From Pigmentiphaga aceris (lineage in GTDB: Bacteria > Pseudomonadota > Gammaproteobacteria > Burkholderiales > Burkholderiaceae_B), in the NCBI RefSeq assembly GCF_008119665.1, contig NZ_CP043046.1, positions 3,038,001-3,102,000 on the forward strand: a stretch of 64,000 nucleotides of DNA, read 5' to 3'. Below are positions 26,922 to 35,254 of this stretch, piece by piece. A model generated the notes under the pieces. It was not told the DNA's origin. It searched no databases and was given only the letters and a program-made list of their open reading frames with translations. Both the position numbers and the translations under genes were made by a program. Numbering within the stretch: the stretch's first letter is position 1; every line of letters starts with the position of its first letter.

Positions 26922-28475
26922 TCATCGCGCCATGAATTCCGGAGACGAGAGCAAAAAGGTATTCCATTCCTGTGCATTCTTGGCCTGGGCAAGCGCATCG
27001 CGGGTTGCCGGACTCAGGCTCGGAGCGATGTGCTGCGTGAACCACGGCCCGGACAAGATCGGTGCCGCAGGCGGGGCAGCACCGAACAGACCACGGTCAC
27101 TTGTTCCAATCGCGCGCGCAATCTCGAAGCGCGTGGCCAATTGCCCGGAACCGTTCCAAGCGCTGGCCAACATAGGGTAACCATCTGGGGCTACATGCCC
27201 GTAACGAGCTTGGCCCAGACGACGAATCCAGCCCTGCATGGGAGCCGTGTCTTCCAAAGGTCTATCACCATAGGCCAGGCGCACCGCAGACACGACATAG
27301 TGCACGGGGTCTTTGAAACCCTGGCCCAGCGATGCGCTGAATTCCGGCGCATCGAACAGTACCTTCAAAGTCTTGGCGATATCGCCATCGGTATGCAGGA
27401 AAGCTTGCGCGACTCGATCAACCAAGGCGGGCGGCGGGTCATCGGACACAAAGAACGTCACCAGCTTGCGCGCAATGAACCGCGCAGTGGAAGGATGACG
27501 GGCCAGGCGGTCCAGCGCTTCATCGACTTCGGCCAACCCCTTCGCGTGCAGAGGCGCACCCAGCAGCGTCTTGGGCGTGGCGTCGTGCCGCGCCGGGTTG
27601 AATTCAAACAAGCCGGTGCGAACGTACTGCGCCTGCAAGGCCGGGCGGATTTTGGCGTCGTCTTCCGGCACCCGCACGCCTACTCCAGTCAGCACCTGGG
27701 CAAGCATCTGCACGTCTGCCTGCTGATAACCGCCATCGACGCCCAGGGTATGCAGTTCCATCAGCTCACGGGCGTAGTTTTCGTTGATCTTGCCCACGGC
27801 ATTCTGGTCATTGTCCAGATAGCGCAACATGGCCGGATGCCGCACGACCGCCCCAAGCAAGTCGCGGAAACGCCCCAGCGCATAGGGCCGGATCGCCTGT
27901 TCCTCGTAGTCGCCCACCAGCGCACGGATATCGCGCTTGCCCCTGAACACGCCGAAGTGGTTCACCCAGAACCAGCTCATCTGTTCCTGTAGCTGCGCAG
28001 GCGAATAGACGGCCCGCAGCAGCGCGCGTGACTCGGCTTGGCGGGCCAGTTCATTCAAGTCTTGCTGGTAGACCTGTCGCGCGGCTTGTTTGGCGGCGTC
28101 GTCGGTCAGCGCGTTGGCAGCCTGGTTGGCCGCGCTTAGTGTTCGAAGCAGTGATGGCGTGGGCTCGCGCGAGATCGGCATCGCGTCGATCTGTGCCTGA
28201 ACCGATGCGGGCAATGCGGTGTCGGTGGGATGAAGCTGTTCATTCAACCAAGCGGTGCGGCCCATGCGGGTTGCCGATGCCAGTGTGGACGGGTTTGCGC
28301 CCCAGCTGATGCGGTCCACCCATGCATAGGCACCTTGCGGGCTGAAGTCAGCGCGGCCAGCGGGTGGGGTGGAGCATGCAGCCAGCAGCGCCGCCGTGGC
28401 CAACACAGCAGACACGATCCCGCCAAGCCTGCGCGGTGATGCCGGCACGGGCGACAAGACAAAGGATCGGGGCAT
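26922..28475 (-). CDS. DUF1800 family lipoprotein
   Basis: 517 residues. A long hydrophobic signal ends in a lipobox (LATAALLAACSTPP), so it should be a lipoprotein. Landmarks are VDRISWGANPSTLASATRMG, WFWVNHFGVFRGK, NENYARELMELHTLGVDGGY, DVQMLAQVLTGVGV and FIARKLVTFFVSDDPPPALV. DUF1800 proteins have no settled activity. It is the first gene of a two-gene unit with DUF1501 and diverges from bioB across 430 bp. Confidence 0.9.
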   Translation of the reverse strand: MPRSFVLSPVPASPRRLGGIVSAVLATAALLAACSTPPAGRADFSPQGAYAWVDRISWGANPSTLASATRMGRTAWLNEQLHPTDTALPASVQAQIDAMPISREPTPSLLRTLSAANQAANALTDDAAKQAARQVYQQDLNELARQAESRALLRAVYSPAQLQEQMSWFWVNHFGVFRGKRDIRALVGDYEEQAIRPYALGRFRDLLGAVVRHPAMLRYLDNDQNAVGKINENYARELMELHTLGVDGGYQQADVQMLAQVLTGVGVRVPEDDAKIRPALQAQYVRTGLFEFNPARHDATPKTLLGAPLHAKGLAEVDEALDRLARHPSTARFIARKLVTFFVSDDPPPALVDRVAQAFLHTDGDIAKTLKVLFDAPEFSASLGQGFKDPVHYVVSAVRLAYGDRPLEDTAPMQGWIRRLGQARYGHVAPDGYPMLASAWNGSGQLATRFEIARAIGTSDRGLFGAAPPAAPILSGPWFTQHIAPSLSPATRDALAQAKNAQEWNTFLLSSPEFMAR

Positions 28476-28905
28476 GCCGGGTCTCCGGTGGATGAGCCAG
28501 CCGCCACCTTATTCCTCAAAGCTGACGGAAATCTGCACGGCGTGATGGCAGATGTAAGTGACTGGGGCTGGCCGCCAGTTGGACAGACCAACGCGGCGCT
28601 CGATCCATGCGCTTATCTTGATAGTTACATTTGGCAACACTTGATTGGAGGTTTTTTGATTCAGACGAAGACGGCACGTTGATACGGGGCAATCGTCTTC
28701 GTGATGGGTTTACGCGGCTACGGCCATCAAGTAACGCGAAATATCGGATTTCAGGGCTGGTTGCGGCGGCGTTGCGAGGGTCTTTAGGATGCGTGGCGTC
28801 GTGGCTGCGGTCACTTCTGTGCCGCTATGCCAACCCTGTTTGCTGTCGATACGACCACCCGTCCAATCAGCAGCAGCTTCTTGAACTCTTGCCCCCAGGT
28901 CATCC
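28476..28905. other. Intergenic region between the DUF1800 gene and bioB
   Basis: 430 bp between divergent genes. Open frames in it lack ribosome binding sites and family resemblance. I see no BirA-type operator, riboswitch or repeat. The stretch 28605-28680 is locally AT-rich and is the likeliest place for promoters. Confidence 0.5.
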
Positions 28906-29964
28906 ATGTCCACTTCCACCGCCCAGGCACACCCAGACCTTGATTGCACCAAGGCAGACACTGGACTGACCGCCCAGGTTTCCTGGCGTGTGGCCGACGC
29001 GCTGGCCTTGTTTGCGTTGCCCTTGATGCAGTTGCTGGATCGAGCGCGTGAAGTGCATCGCCAGCACCACCCAGACGGCACGATCCAGCTGTCCAGTCTG
29101 CTGTCGATCAAGACCGGTGGCTGTCCGGAAGACTGCGGATACTGTCCGCAAGCAGCCTGGCACGATACGGGCCTGGACGCCGACAAGCTGATGCCCTTGG
29201 ATGAAGTGCTGACGGCAGCGCGTGAGGCTCAGTCGCAAGGTGCCCATCGCTTCTGCATGGGGGCGGCGTGGCGCAATCCGAAAGATCATCAGATCGAGTT
29301 GGTTGCCGAGATGGTGCGAGAAGTCCGCGCGCTGGGCCTGGAAACCTGCGTGACACTGGGCATGTTGAAGGCCACGCAGGCACAAGCGCTGCAAGCAGCC
29401 GGGCTGGATTACTACAACCACAACCTGGACACCTCGCCGGCTTTCTACGGCAACATCGTCAAGACCCGCAGCTACCAAGACCGGCTGGATACGCTGGGTC
29501 ATGTGCGCGATGCCGGTATCAAGGTGTGTTGCGGCGGCATTGTCGGCATGGGCGAATCGCGGCGAGACCGGGCGGCCTTGCTGGTGCAGTTGGCAAACCT
29601 GTCGCCGTACCCGGAATCCGTGCCCATCAACAACCTGGTTCCTGTTGCCGGAACGCCCCTGGCAGACGCCGAACCCATCGACCCGTTCGAGTTCGTGCGC
29701 ACGATTGCCGTGGCCCGCATCACCATGCCGCGCGCCGTGGTGCGCTTGTCCGCGGGACGCGAAAGCATGGACGACAGCCTGCAAGCCCTGTGTTTCCTGG
29801 CGGGGGCCAATTCGATTTTCTACGGTGAAAAGCTGCTGACCACGGGCAACCCGCGCTTGCAGGCCGACCGGGCGTTGATGTCGCGGCTGGGCCTGACGGT
29901 GGCGGCATCTGCCGAGGCTGGCATCGACGCGCAGACATGCAACCGACGCGGTGCCGCGACATGA
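28906..29964 (+). CDS. bioB: Biotin synthase
   Basis: 352 residues. Radical SAM enzyme that inserts sulfur into dethiobiotin. The CxxxCxxC cluster is in [12 protein letters not shown] (Cys73, 77, 80) and binds the 4Fe-4S cluster. The 2Fe-2S ligands fall in [21 protein letters not shown] and [13 protein letters not shown], with the Arg in [27 protein letters not shown] is typical. No other bio gene is in the window. The stop overlaps the start of the EamA transporter by 4 bp (ATGA), so the two are translationally coupled. Confidence 0.96.
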   Translation: MSTSTAQAHPDLDCTKADTGLTAQVSWRVADALALFALPLMQLLDRAREVHRQHHPDGTIQLSSLLSIKTGGCPEDCGYCPQAAWHDTGLDADKLMPLDEVLTAAREAQSQGAHRFCMGAAWRNPKDHQIELVAEMVREVRALGLETCVTLGMLKATQAQALQAAGLDYYNHNLDTSPAFYGNIVKTRSYQDRLDTLGHVRDAGIKVCCGGIVGMGESRRDRAALLVQLANLSPYPESVPINNLVPVAGTPLADAEPIDPFEFVRTIAVARITMPRAVVRLSAGRESMDDSLQALCFLAGANSIFYGEKLLTTGNPRLQADRALMSRLGLTVAASAEAGIDAQTCNRRGAAT

Positions 29965-30836
29965 CCTACTTGATATTGAGCATGTTGTGCAGCGTGGGCG
30001 TGTCCGTGCTGCTGAAACTCGCCGCCCAGTTTGGCGTGGATACGCGCCAGGCCATCGCCGTGAACTACGGCGTGGCGGCCACCATGACGGCGCTGCTGCT
30101 GAAACCGCAATTGGCAAGCTTGGCGCAACCCAGGGGAGGCGCGGCGTTCAGCAGTTGGGCGCTGATTCTTGCGCTGGGCGTGCTGCTGCCGTCTGTATTT
30201 CTGGCCATGGCCGCTGCTGTGCGCCATGCCGGCATCGTGCGCAGCGACGCCGCACAACGCCTGTCGCTGTTCATTCCCGTCATCGCCGCGTTCACGGTGT
30301 TTGGGGAGTCAGTAGAAACCGGCAAGTTGATGGGTCTGGCGTTGGCGCTGGCTGCCATGACTTGCCTGGTCGGCCGCTACCGTCCCGGCATGAAAGGCGA
30401 CACATCGGACGCGGGCAGCGAAGGGGCCTGGCGTTGGTTGCTGGTGATCTGGCTGGGCTACGGCAGCATCGACATCATGTTCAAACAGGTAGCCAAGGCA
30501 GGCACCGCGTTTGCCCCGGCCTTGCTTGCAAGCTTTGTGTTGGCAGGGATCGTGATGCTGATCTGGCTGACCTGGCACCGCGTGCGCTGGGATCGCCGCA
30601 ACGTGGCGGGCGGCGTGCTGCTGGGCCTGCTGAATTTTGCCAACATTCTGTTCTATATCCGCGCGCATCAGCACTTTGCCAATAATCCGACGCTGGTTTT
30701 TGCGACCATGAATATTGGGGTGGTGGCGCTGGGCACGGTGGTGGGTGCGCTGGCGTTTCGCGAGCGTCTGAGCGCCCGGCATGGTTTGGGGATTGCATTG
30801 ACGCTGCTGGCAATCGTGGTGATGTTGCCAAAATGA
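29961..30836 (+). CDS. EamA/DMT-superfamily transporter
   Basis: 291 residues, starting [20 protein letters not shown] at the ATGA junction with bioB. About ten hydrophobic segments in two halves, as for drug/metabolite transporters. Landmarks are [60 protein letters not shown] and [20 protein letters not shown]. The substrate is unknown. Tight coupling to bioB hints at a link with biotin or its precursors, but this is only inference. Confidence 0.88.
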   Translation: MTYLILSMLCSVGVSVLLKLAAQFGVDTRQAIAVNYGVAATMTALLLKPQLASLAQPRGGAAFSSWALILALGVLLPSVFLAMAAAVRHAGIVRSDAAQRLSLFIPVIAAFTVFGESVETGKLMGLALALAAMTCLVGRYRPGMKGDTSDAGSEGAWRWLLVIWLGYGSIDIMFKQVAKAGTAFAPALLASFVLAGIVMLIWLTWHRVRWDRRNVAGGVLLGLLNFANILFYIRAHQHFANNPTLVFATMNIGVVALGTVVGALAFRERLSARHGLGIALTLLAIVVMLPK

Positions 30837-31097
30837 AAGCGTGGCATGCGTTCAATGCAGAAAGCGGGTAGGGCGCTGTGGATCTGGCGGCTGCCGGCTA
30901 AGCTTGTGGATGTGGTCCCACCTGGAAAGTCAGCGCAGCGATATCGGCATGCGTGGGCCGGGTGACTCGGGGACAGATTGAGTCAGCTGCATCCCGCGTT
31001 CCAGCATTAAGCAGGACCGTGTCTTGACTTGCTTCCGGCCACTGTTTCCTTTGCTGCACTCATCTGCAAAACGTCCATCAAACGTAAAGGCTTCACC

Positions 31098-31640
31098 ATG
31101 CGGTTTGCTGTCTTCTTTCTTTCGTTGACTGCGGCGATGAGCTTGTCATCGCAGGCAATTGCCACGGAAATGAATACCCCGACCGAGCGGCTGGAGCTTG
31201 CCAGGTCAGTGATTTCTCCCAACCCGGTACCGATAGATAAGCAGATTCCGACGATTGAGGTTGTCCGGACTGAGTTTGGTCTGTTTTTCCCGCCTGGGTC
31301 TACGAAGAAGAAGTTTGTATCTGCCCGGACGGTGCCGTTGGTGGAAAATCAGATGTACGGTTGGCGGGTGTATTTGAAGCCGGGCGTTGGGAAGGTGCGT
31401 TGGCGTGAGGAATTTGTTTTGCCTGTCGCGCCGTCGACCTGGGGTGGGTCGCTTCCCGGGGTGACGCAGGATGTGTCGTCTGACGGCAGAACGTCGATCA
31501 AGGAGGGTACGGTGTCGGGTCAGCAGGGGGTGATCTGGAATGTTTGGTCTGTGGCTCCGGGAGATCCGACGGGGAAGTATGTGATTCGCGTGTTTGTCGA
31601 AGATAAGTTGGTGAAGACGTTTGAGTTCAATGTGGAATGA
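31098..31640 (+). CDS. Secreted protein of unknown function
   Basis: 180 residues from the ATG giving MRFAVFFLSLTAAMSLSSQA. A clear signal peptide probably cleaves after SQAIA. The mature part is rich in beta strand: IEVVRTEFGLFFPPGSTKKK, LVENQMYGWRVYLK, VRWREEFVLPV, DGRTSIKEGTVSGQQGVIWN and a C-terminal strand pair YVIRVFVEDKLVKTFEFNVE. The second half resembles an immunoglobulin-like sandwich. I do not recognise the family with certainty. Its codon use is more T-rich than neighbours (many ggg, gtt, ttt codons). It lies just before the structured repeat island. Confidence 0.75.
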   Translation: MRFAVFFLSLTAAMSLSSQAIATEMNTPTERLELARSVISPNPVPIDKQIPTIEVVRTEFGLFFPPGSTKKKFVSARTVPLVENQMYGWRVYLKPGVGKVRWREEFVLPVAPSTWGGSLPGVTQDVSSDGRTSIKEGTVSGQQGVIWNVWSVAPGDPTGKYVIRVFVEDKLVKTFEFNVE

Positions 31641-31688
31641 GGTGGTTTTCTTGTGATGGTGTTTTTGTTCTTTAGTCAGTCGCGGGCA

Positions 31689-32053
31689 GTGGGGCCGGCT
31701 CGTCTGCCCCGCTTGACCTTGGCGTCGGGTCTCCGCCCTCCACCGTGTCCAGAAGGGCAGCCAAGCCGGCCCCACCACCCACGCCTTCAAAGACGTTTGG
31801 TTAAAAGCTGATCCCGCCTTTGGGCGGCGTGCGTTTTTCTGGCTGCCGGGTGCTGGAATCGGTTCTCGGCATGCGTGGGCCGCCATCCTTGAACGCCATG
31901 CGGCTGGCCGTGGGGATTGGCTGCCCAGGTCGCCACGAAGCGACTCAGCGGCTCGCGTCTCGGGCCGTGCTTAACGGGCCTTTCAGGGCAGCGCCACTCA
32001 AAAAAATTCGCGCGCCTGCTTGGTGGTGGGGTGACACCGAAGCGGGTGGCCGC
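31689..32053 (+). repeat. Structured long repeat, left copy
   Basis: It opens with a hairpin: GTGGGGCCGGCT (31689-31700) pairs perfectly with AGCCGGCCCCAC (31764-31775), with an inner CTGCCC/GGGCAG stem (31704-31709, 31755-31760). A body of about 280 bp follows. The body matches the minus strand of 32527-32899 at roughly four bases in five, with blocks of perfect identity (for example around CTTTCAGGGCAGCGCCACTC). The outer stem differs from the right copy at five positions, each compensated in the opposite arm. Confidence 0.9.
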
Positions 32054-32355
32054 CGCGTTACGGCATGCGGAGAGCGGCCGCGACGATCTTGGCGCTGGCG
32101 GCTGATTTGCGAAAAACGCTTGTGCTGCGCGTTGGTCGCGGCGCTTGCCATGCGCAATAGCAACGGGGCATCGGTAGCCTGAAACGCTCAGCTGCGTACA
32201 GCGATCTTCGCGTCCTCGATCATCTTGTTTCCGGCAACGATGACAAGCCGCGTCTCGATTGGCGGTGGCACGTGCTGGGCTGTTGGAAGCGTTGGCATCA
32301 TCGGCACTCACCACTGCCCACTAATTTTCATCGCCGCTTTGAACGTTTTTTTTAC

Positions 32356-32469
32356 CGCCTCGAACATTCTGCACCGTCGTGAACGTTCTTCACCGCTTTG
32401 AACATTCGTCCTCGCTTCGAACATTCGTCACCGCGTCGAACGTTCTTCATCACTTGAAACGTTTAATGT
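32356..32469 (+). repeat. 19-bp degenerate tandem repeat (iteron-like array)
   Basis: Six contiguous 19-bp units start at 32356, 32375, 32394, 32413, 32432 and 32451, each containing a GAACGTTC or GAACATTC-type core (for example CGCTTCGAACATTCGTCAC at 32413). A seventh, degraded unit precedes them from about 32335 (GAACG then a T run). The spacing is constant although the units differ in sequence, so the array is old or under selection. It lies in the spacer between the two inverted structured repeats. Confidence 0.88.
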
Positions 32470-32526
32470 TCAGCCTTCAAAACGCGGACCTTCAGCGCCC
32501 CGCTTTTTCGTCGCATTACCTGATGC

Positions 32527-32899
32527 GCGGCCACCCGCTTCCGTGTCACCCCACCGCTAAGCAGGCGCGCGAATTTTTTTGAGTGGCGCTGCCCTGAAAG
32601 GCTGCTGATATACGGTCAGAATCGTGAGCCGCTGACTCGCTTCGTGGCGACCTGGGCAGCCAGTCCCGAGGGCCAGCCGCATGGTGTTCAAGAATGGTGG
32701 CCAACTCATGCCGAGAACCGCATCCAGCCCCAAGCAGCCAGAGAATTCCGGTACGCCCACAGGCGGGATTAGCTTTTAACCAAAGCAGTTCTGAAGGCGC
32801 GGGTGTCGGGGGCGTGGCGTCTGCCCTTCTGGACGACGTGGAGGGCGGGAGACCCGACGCGTAGGTCCAGCGGGGCAGGCGACGCGCCCCCGACACCCG
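32527..32899 (-). repeat. Structured long repeat, right (inverted) copy
   Basis: Inverted counterpart of 31689-32053. Its outer end is a hairpin: CGGGTGTCGGGGGCG (32800-32814) pairs perfectly with CGCCCCCGACACCCG (32885-32899). Nested stems are CTGCCC/GGGCAG (32821-32826, 32873-32878), CTGGAC/GTCCAG (32829-32834, 32865-32870) and CGGG/CCCG with an AGA loop (32846-32856). The rest matches the left copy. The two hairpins face outward and bound a 1.2-kb segment. Confidence 0.9.
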
Positions 32900-33065
32900 T
32901 GACTGGCTACAAAGCGGCATACCCGCAAATAAAAACAGCTTATTAGTTCAATACAAAACGGCTGATGCTCACGATCAATAACAGGTGCCTAACCAGCATG
33001 ACGGCGCGCAACATAGCCCGTTATCATCCCGCCTTCACCATCGCCCACGTGCCATCAAACCCGTC

Positions 33066-33818
33066 ATGCCGCTGATCGTCGCCGCCGCCCAAACCATCTC
33101 TGTAGCTGGCGACGTGCCGGCCAACATCGTCAACCATTTGCGGGTCATGCAGGCAGCGGCCAATCATTGTGTGCAGCTGCTGGTGTTTCCCGAGTTGTCC
33201 CTGACAGGTTATGAGCCGACCTTGGCGCATGATTTGGCGATCCTGGCCGATGACCCGCGCTTGGCTCCCATGCGAGAGCTGGCCCAGAAGACCGGCATGC
33301 GCACCGTCATTGGTGCACCCCTGAAAATGAGCGTGGAAAAGGGCGCGGGAATCGGCATTGCCGCCTTGGTGCTTCAACTGGACGGCACAGTATCCGTCTA
33401 CACCAAGCAGCACCTGCATCCGGGCGAAGAAAAAGCGTTTGTCCCAGGTTTCGGCGGTACGCCCGTGTTGGTCGATGACGCCAAGATCGCATTGGCCGTC
33501 TGTGCCGACGCCACCCATGCAAGCCATGCAGACCACGCCGCGCAAATCCAGCCTGCGGTCTATGCAGTCGGGTCAGTCATCACAACCGGGTCGTATCCCG
33601 CCGAGAGCGCGCAGCTTGCGGGTTACGCCGCCCAGCACAACATGGCAGTGCTGTTGGCCAACCACGGCGGGCCGACGGGGGGCTGGTCATGCGCTGGATG
33701 CAGCGCAGTGTGGGCACCGGGCGGCGAACAGGTCGCAGTCGCACCGGGCTTGGGCGAGTTTCTGGTGATAGCAACGCGCAACGATGGCATCTGGTCGGGC
33801 GAGGCTATCGCGCTGTAA
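33066..33818 (+). CDS. Carbon-nitrogen hydrolase (nitrilase superfamily)
   Basis: 250 residues from the ATG giving MPLIVAAAQTISVAGD. An upstream in-frame start adds 27 atypical residues. The Glu-Lys-Cys triad is visible: Glu43 in VFPELSLTGYE, Lys114 in YTKQHLHPGEE and Cys146 in LAVCADATHASH. The segment after the Cys differs from the common CYDxRFPE form and resembles amidase/carbamoylase-like branches. It hydrolyses an amide or nitrile of unknown identity in the cytoplasm. It converges with tarD, with a perfect hairpin between them. Confidence 0.9.
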   Translation: MPLIVAAAQTISVAGDVPANIVNHLRVMQAAANHCVQLLVFPELSLTGYEPTLAHDLAILADDPRLAPMRELAQKTGMRTVIGAPLKMSVEKGAGIGIAALVLQLDGTVSVYTKQHLHPGEEKAFVPGFGGTPVLVDDAKIALAVCADATHASHADHAAQIQPAVYAVGSVITTGSYPAESAQLAGYAAQHNMAVLLANHGGPTGGWSCAGCSAVWAPGGEQVAVAPGLGEFLVIATRNDGIWSGEAIAL

Positions 33819-33904
33819 CAAGGTCAGAAGGCGGGATCAGTGCTGGCAGCGTTGACGTCTGTATCAGCGCTTGTGCGCTGATGCATACCGCACGCGCAAC
33901 TGAC

Positions 33905-33938
33905 GCGCGCCTGTGCCTCAAACGAAGCACAGGCGCGC
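33905..33938. terminator. Hairpin between the nitrilase gene and tarD
   Basis: GCGCGCCTGTGC (33905-33916) and GCACAGGCGCGC (33927-33938) form a perfect 12-bp GC-rich stem with a 10-nt loop, midway between convergent genes. No T run follows on either side, so it may stop transcription weakly or protect 3' ends. Confidence 0.6.
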
Positions 33939-33974
33939 AGTCCCGGCACCAAGCCCAATCCCAACCCCAAACCC

Positions 33975-35141
33975 TCAAGCAGACAACTTCTGCATTTCCA
34001 CAAACAGATCCGCCTTCCCCTCAAAACCAATCCCGGGCAGATCAGGCATGGTGATGAAGCCGTTCTCCACTTTCACCCCATCCGGGAATCCGCCATACGG
34101 CTGGAACAGATCGGGGTAGGACTCGTTGCCGCCTAACCCCAGGCCAGCTGCGATGTTCAGGGACATCTGGTGGCCGCCATGGGGAATGCAGCGCTTGGGC
34201 GACCAGCCGTGTTCGCGCAGCATGTCGAGCGTGCGCAGGTATTCGACCAGGCCGTAGCTCAGCGCGCAGTCGAACTGCAGCCAGTCGCGGTCAGGGCGCA
34301 TGCCGCCGTAGCGGATCAGGTTGCGGGCGTCCTGCATCGAAAACAGGTTTTCGCCGGTGGCCATGGGGTTGCGGTAGTAGTTACGCAGCGTGGCCTGCAA
34401 TTCGAAGTCCAGCGGGTCGCCAGCTTCTTCGTACCAGAACAAGTCGTATTGCGACAGCGCCTTGGCGTACTGCACCGCGGTGTCCAGGTCAAAGCGGCCG
34501 TTGGCGTCCACCGCCAGTTTCTGTCCGTCGCCCAGCACGCTCAGAATCGAATCGATGCGGCGCAGGTCTTCGTCCAATGAGGCACCGCCGATCTTCTTCT
34601 TGACCACGGTGTAGCCACGGTCGATATAGCTGCGCATTTCGTCTTTCAGCTTGCTGTGGTCCTGGCCGGGGTAGTAGTAGCCGCCGGCGGCGTAGACGAA
34701 GATCTTCTTGTCTGGCGTACCGTTGCCGTAGCGGTCGGCCAGCAACTGGAACAGCGGTTTGTCGGCGATCTTGGCGACGGCGTCCCAGATGGCCATGTCG
34801 ATGGTGCCGATGGCCACCGAGCGTTCACCGTGGCCACCCGGCTTTTCGTTGGTGAACATGGTGGCCCAGATCTTGTGCGGGTCTAGGTTGTCGCCGGCAT
34901 CATTCACCAGCGAGGCCGGATCGGCTTCCAGCAGACGCGGGATGAAGCGCTCGCGCATCAGCTTGCCTTGGCCGTAGCGCCCGTTGGAATTGAAGCCGTA
35001 ACCGACCACGGGCTTGCCGTTGCGGATCACGTCGGTAACCACCGCGACCAAGCTCAGCGTCATCTTGCTGAAGTCGATGTAGGCATTCCGAATGGGGGAG
35101 CTGATCGGAATGGTCTTTTCGCGGATCTCGACGATTTTCAT
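33975..35141 (-). CDS. tarD: D(-)-tartrate dehydratase (enolase superfamily)
   Basis: 388 residues. Mandelate racemase/muconate lactonizing enzyme fold, matching what I know of the characterised Bradyrhizobium D-tartrate dehydratase almost throughout: SSPIRNAYIDFSKMT, NEKPGGHGERSVA, FVYAAGGYYYPG, MRPDRDWLQFDCALSYGL and GGNESYPDLFQPYGGFPDG. The general base Lys lies in VVKKKIGGA (about 183), the metal ligands are at Asp212 (VDAN), the Glu of FWYEEAGDP and Glu264 (TGEN), and His321 (IPHGGHQ) is the second catalytic residue. It converts D-tartrate to oxaloacetate with Mg2+. The divergent LysR gene is the likely regulator. Confidence 0.93.
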   Translation of the reverse strand: MKIVEIREKTIPISSPIRNAYIDFSKMTLSLVAVVTDVIRNGKPVVGYGFNSNGRYGQGKLMRERFIPRLLEADPASLVNDAGDNLDPHKIWATMFTNEKPGGHGERSVAIGTIDMAIWDAVAKIADKPLFQLLADRYGNGTPDKKIFVYAAGGYYYPGQDHSKLKDEMRSYIDRGYTVVKKKIGGASLDEDLRRIDSILSVLGDGQKLAVDANGRFDLDTAVQYAKALSQYDLFWYEEAGDPLDFELQATLRNYYRNPMATGENLFSMQDARNLIRYGGMRPDRDWLQFDCALSYGLVEYLRTLDMLREHGWSPKRCIPHGGHQMSLNIAAGLGLGGNESYPDLFQPYGGFPDGVKVENGFITMPDLPGIGFEGKADLFVEMQKLSA

Positions 35142-35216
35142 GCGTTTCTCCTGGGGATGCTGTCGGTCATTGCCGACGTGGAACCGCTAGGCTAATCGCC
35201 GAACACAACGCTATAT

Positions 35217-35254
35217 TTCACCTGTTTTCATTTTTCAATTCACTTCAGGTGAAT
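35217..35254. promoter_or_regulatory. Operator-like palindromes between tarD and its LysR regulator
   Basis: TTCACCTG (35217-35224) and CAGGTGAA (35246-35253) are exact inverted arms 21 bp apart. The right half is itself palindromic, ATTCAC-N5-GTGAAT (35238-35254), and overlaps the ATG of the LysR gene. Placement over the regulator's own start fits autorepression plus control of tarD. Confidence 0.6.

Larger units (their letters stand above)
31641..33065. other. 1.4-kb non-coding island with inverted structured repeats
   Basis: No gene is convincing between the secreted-protein stop and the nitrilase start. The stretch holds two inverted copies of a repeat of about 370 bp (31689-32053 and 32527-32899), each with a long hairpin at its outer end, and a 19-bp tandem array in the spacer. 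Short open frames exist in both copies, but the differences between copies are mostly at first and second codon positions, which argues against coding. The remaining flanks (31641-31688 and 32900-33065) show nothing further. Confidence 0.7.

Noticed and set aside
28631..28969. Open frame between the DUF1800 gene and bioB
   Set aside because: It runs into bioB in another frame, has no domain or signal, and its composition is typical of chance frames in GC-rich DNA.
31820..32182. Open frame in the left repeat copy that resembles one in the right copy (32557-32760, minus strand)
   Set aside because: The peptides look alike, but the nucleotide differences between copies fall mostly on first and second codon positions, one frame stops where the other reads through, and there is no ribosome binding site. 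This fits a conserved non-coding repeat better than a gene.
32356..32469. Possible CRISPR array
   Set aside because: Units are contiguous 19-bp repeats with no unique spacers, and no cas gene is present.
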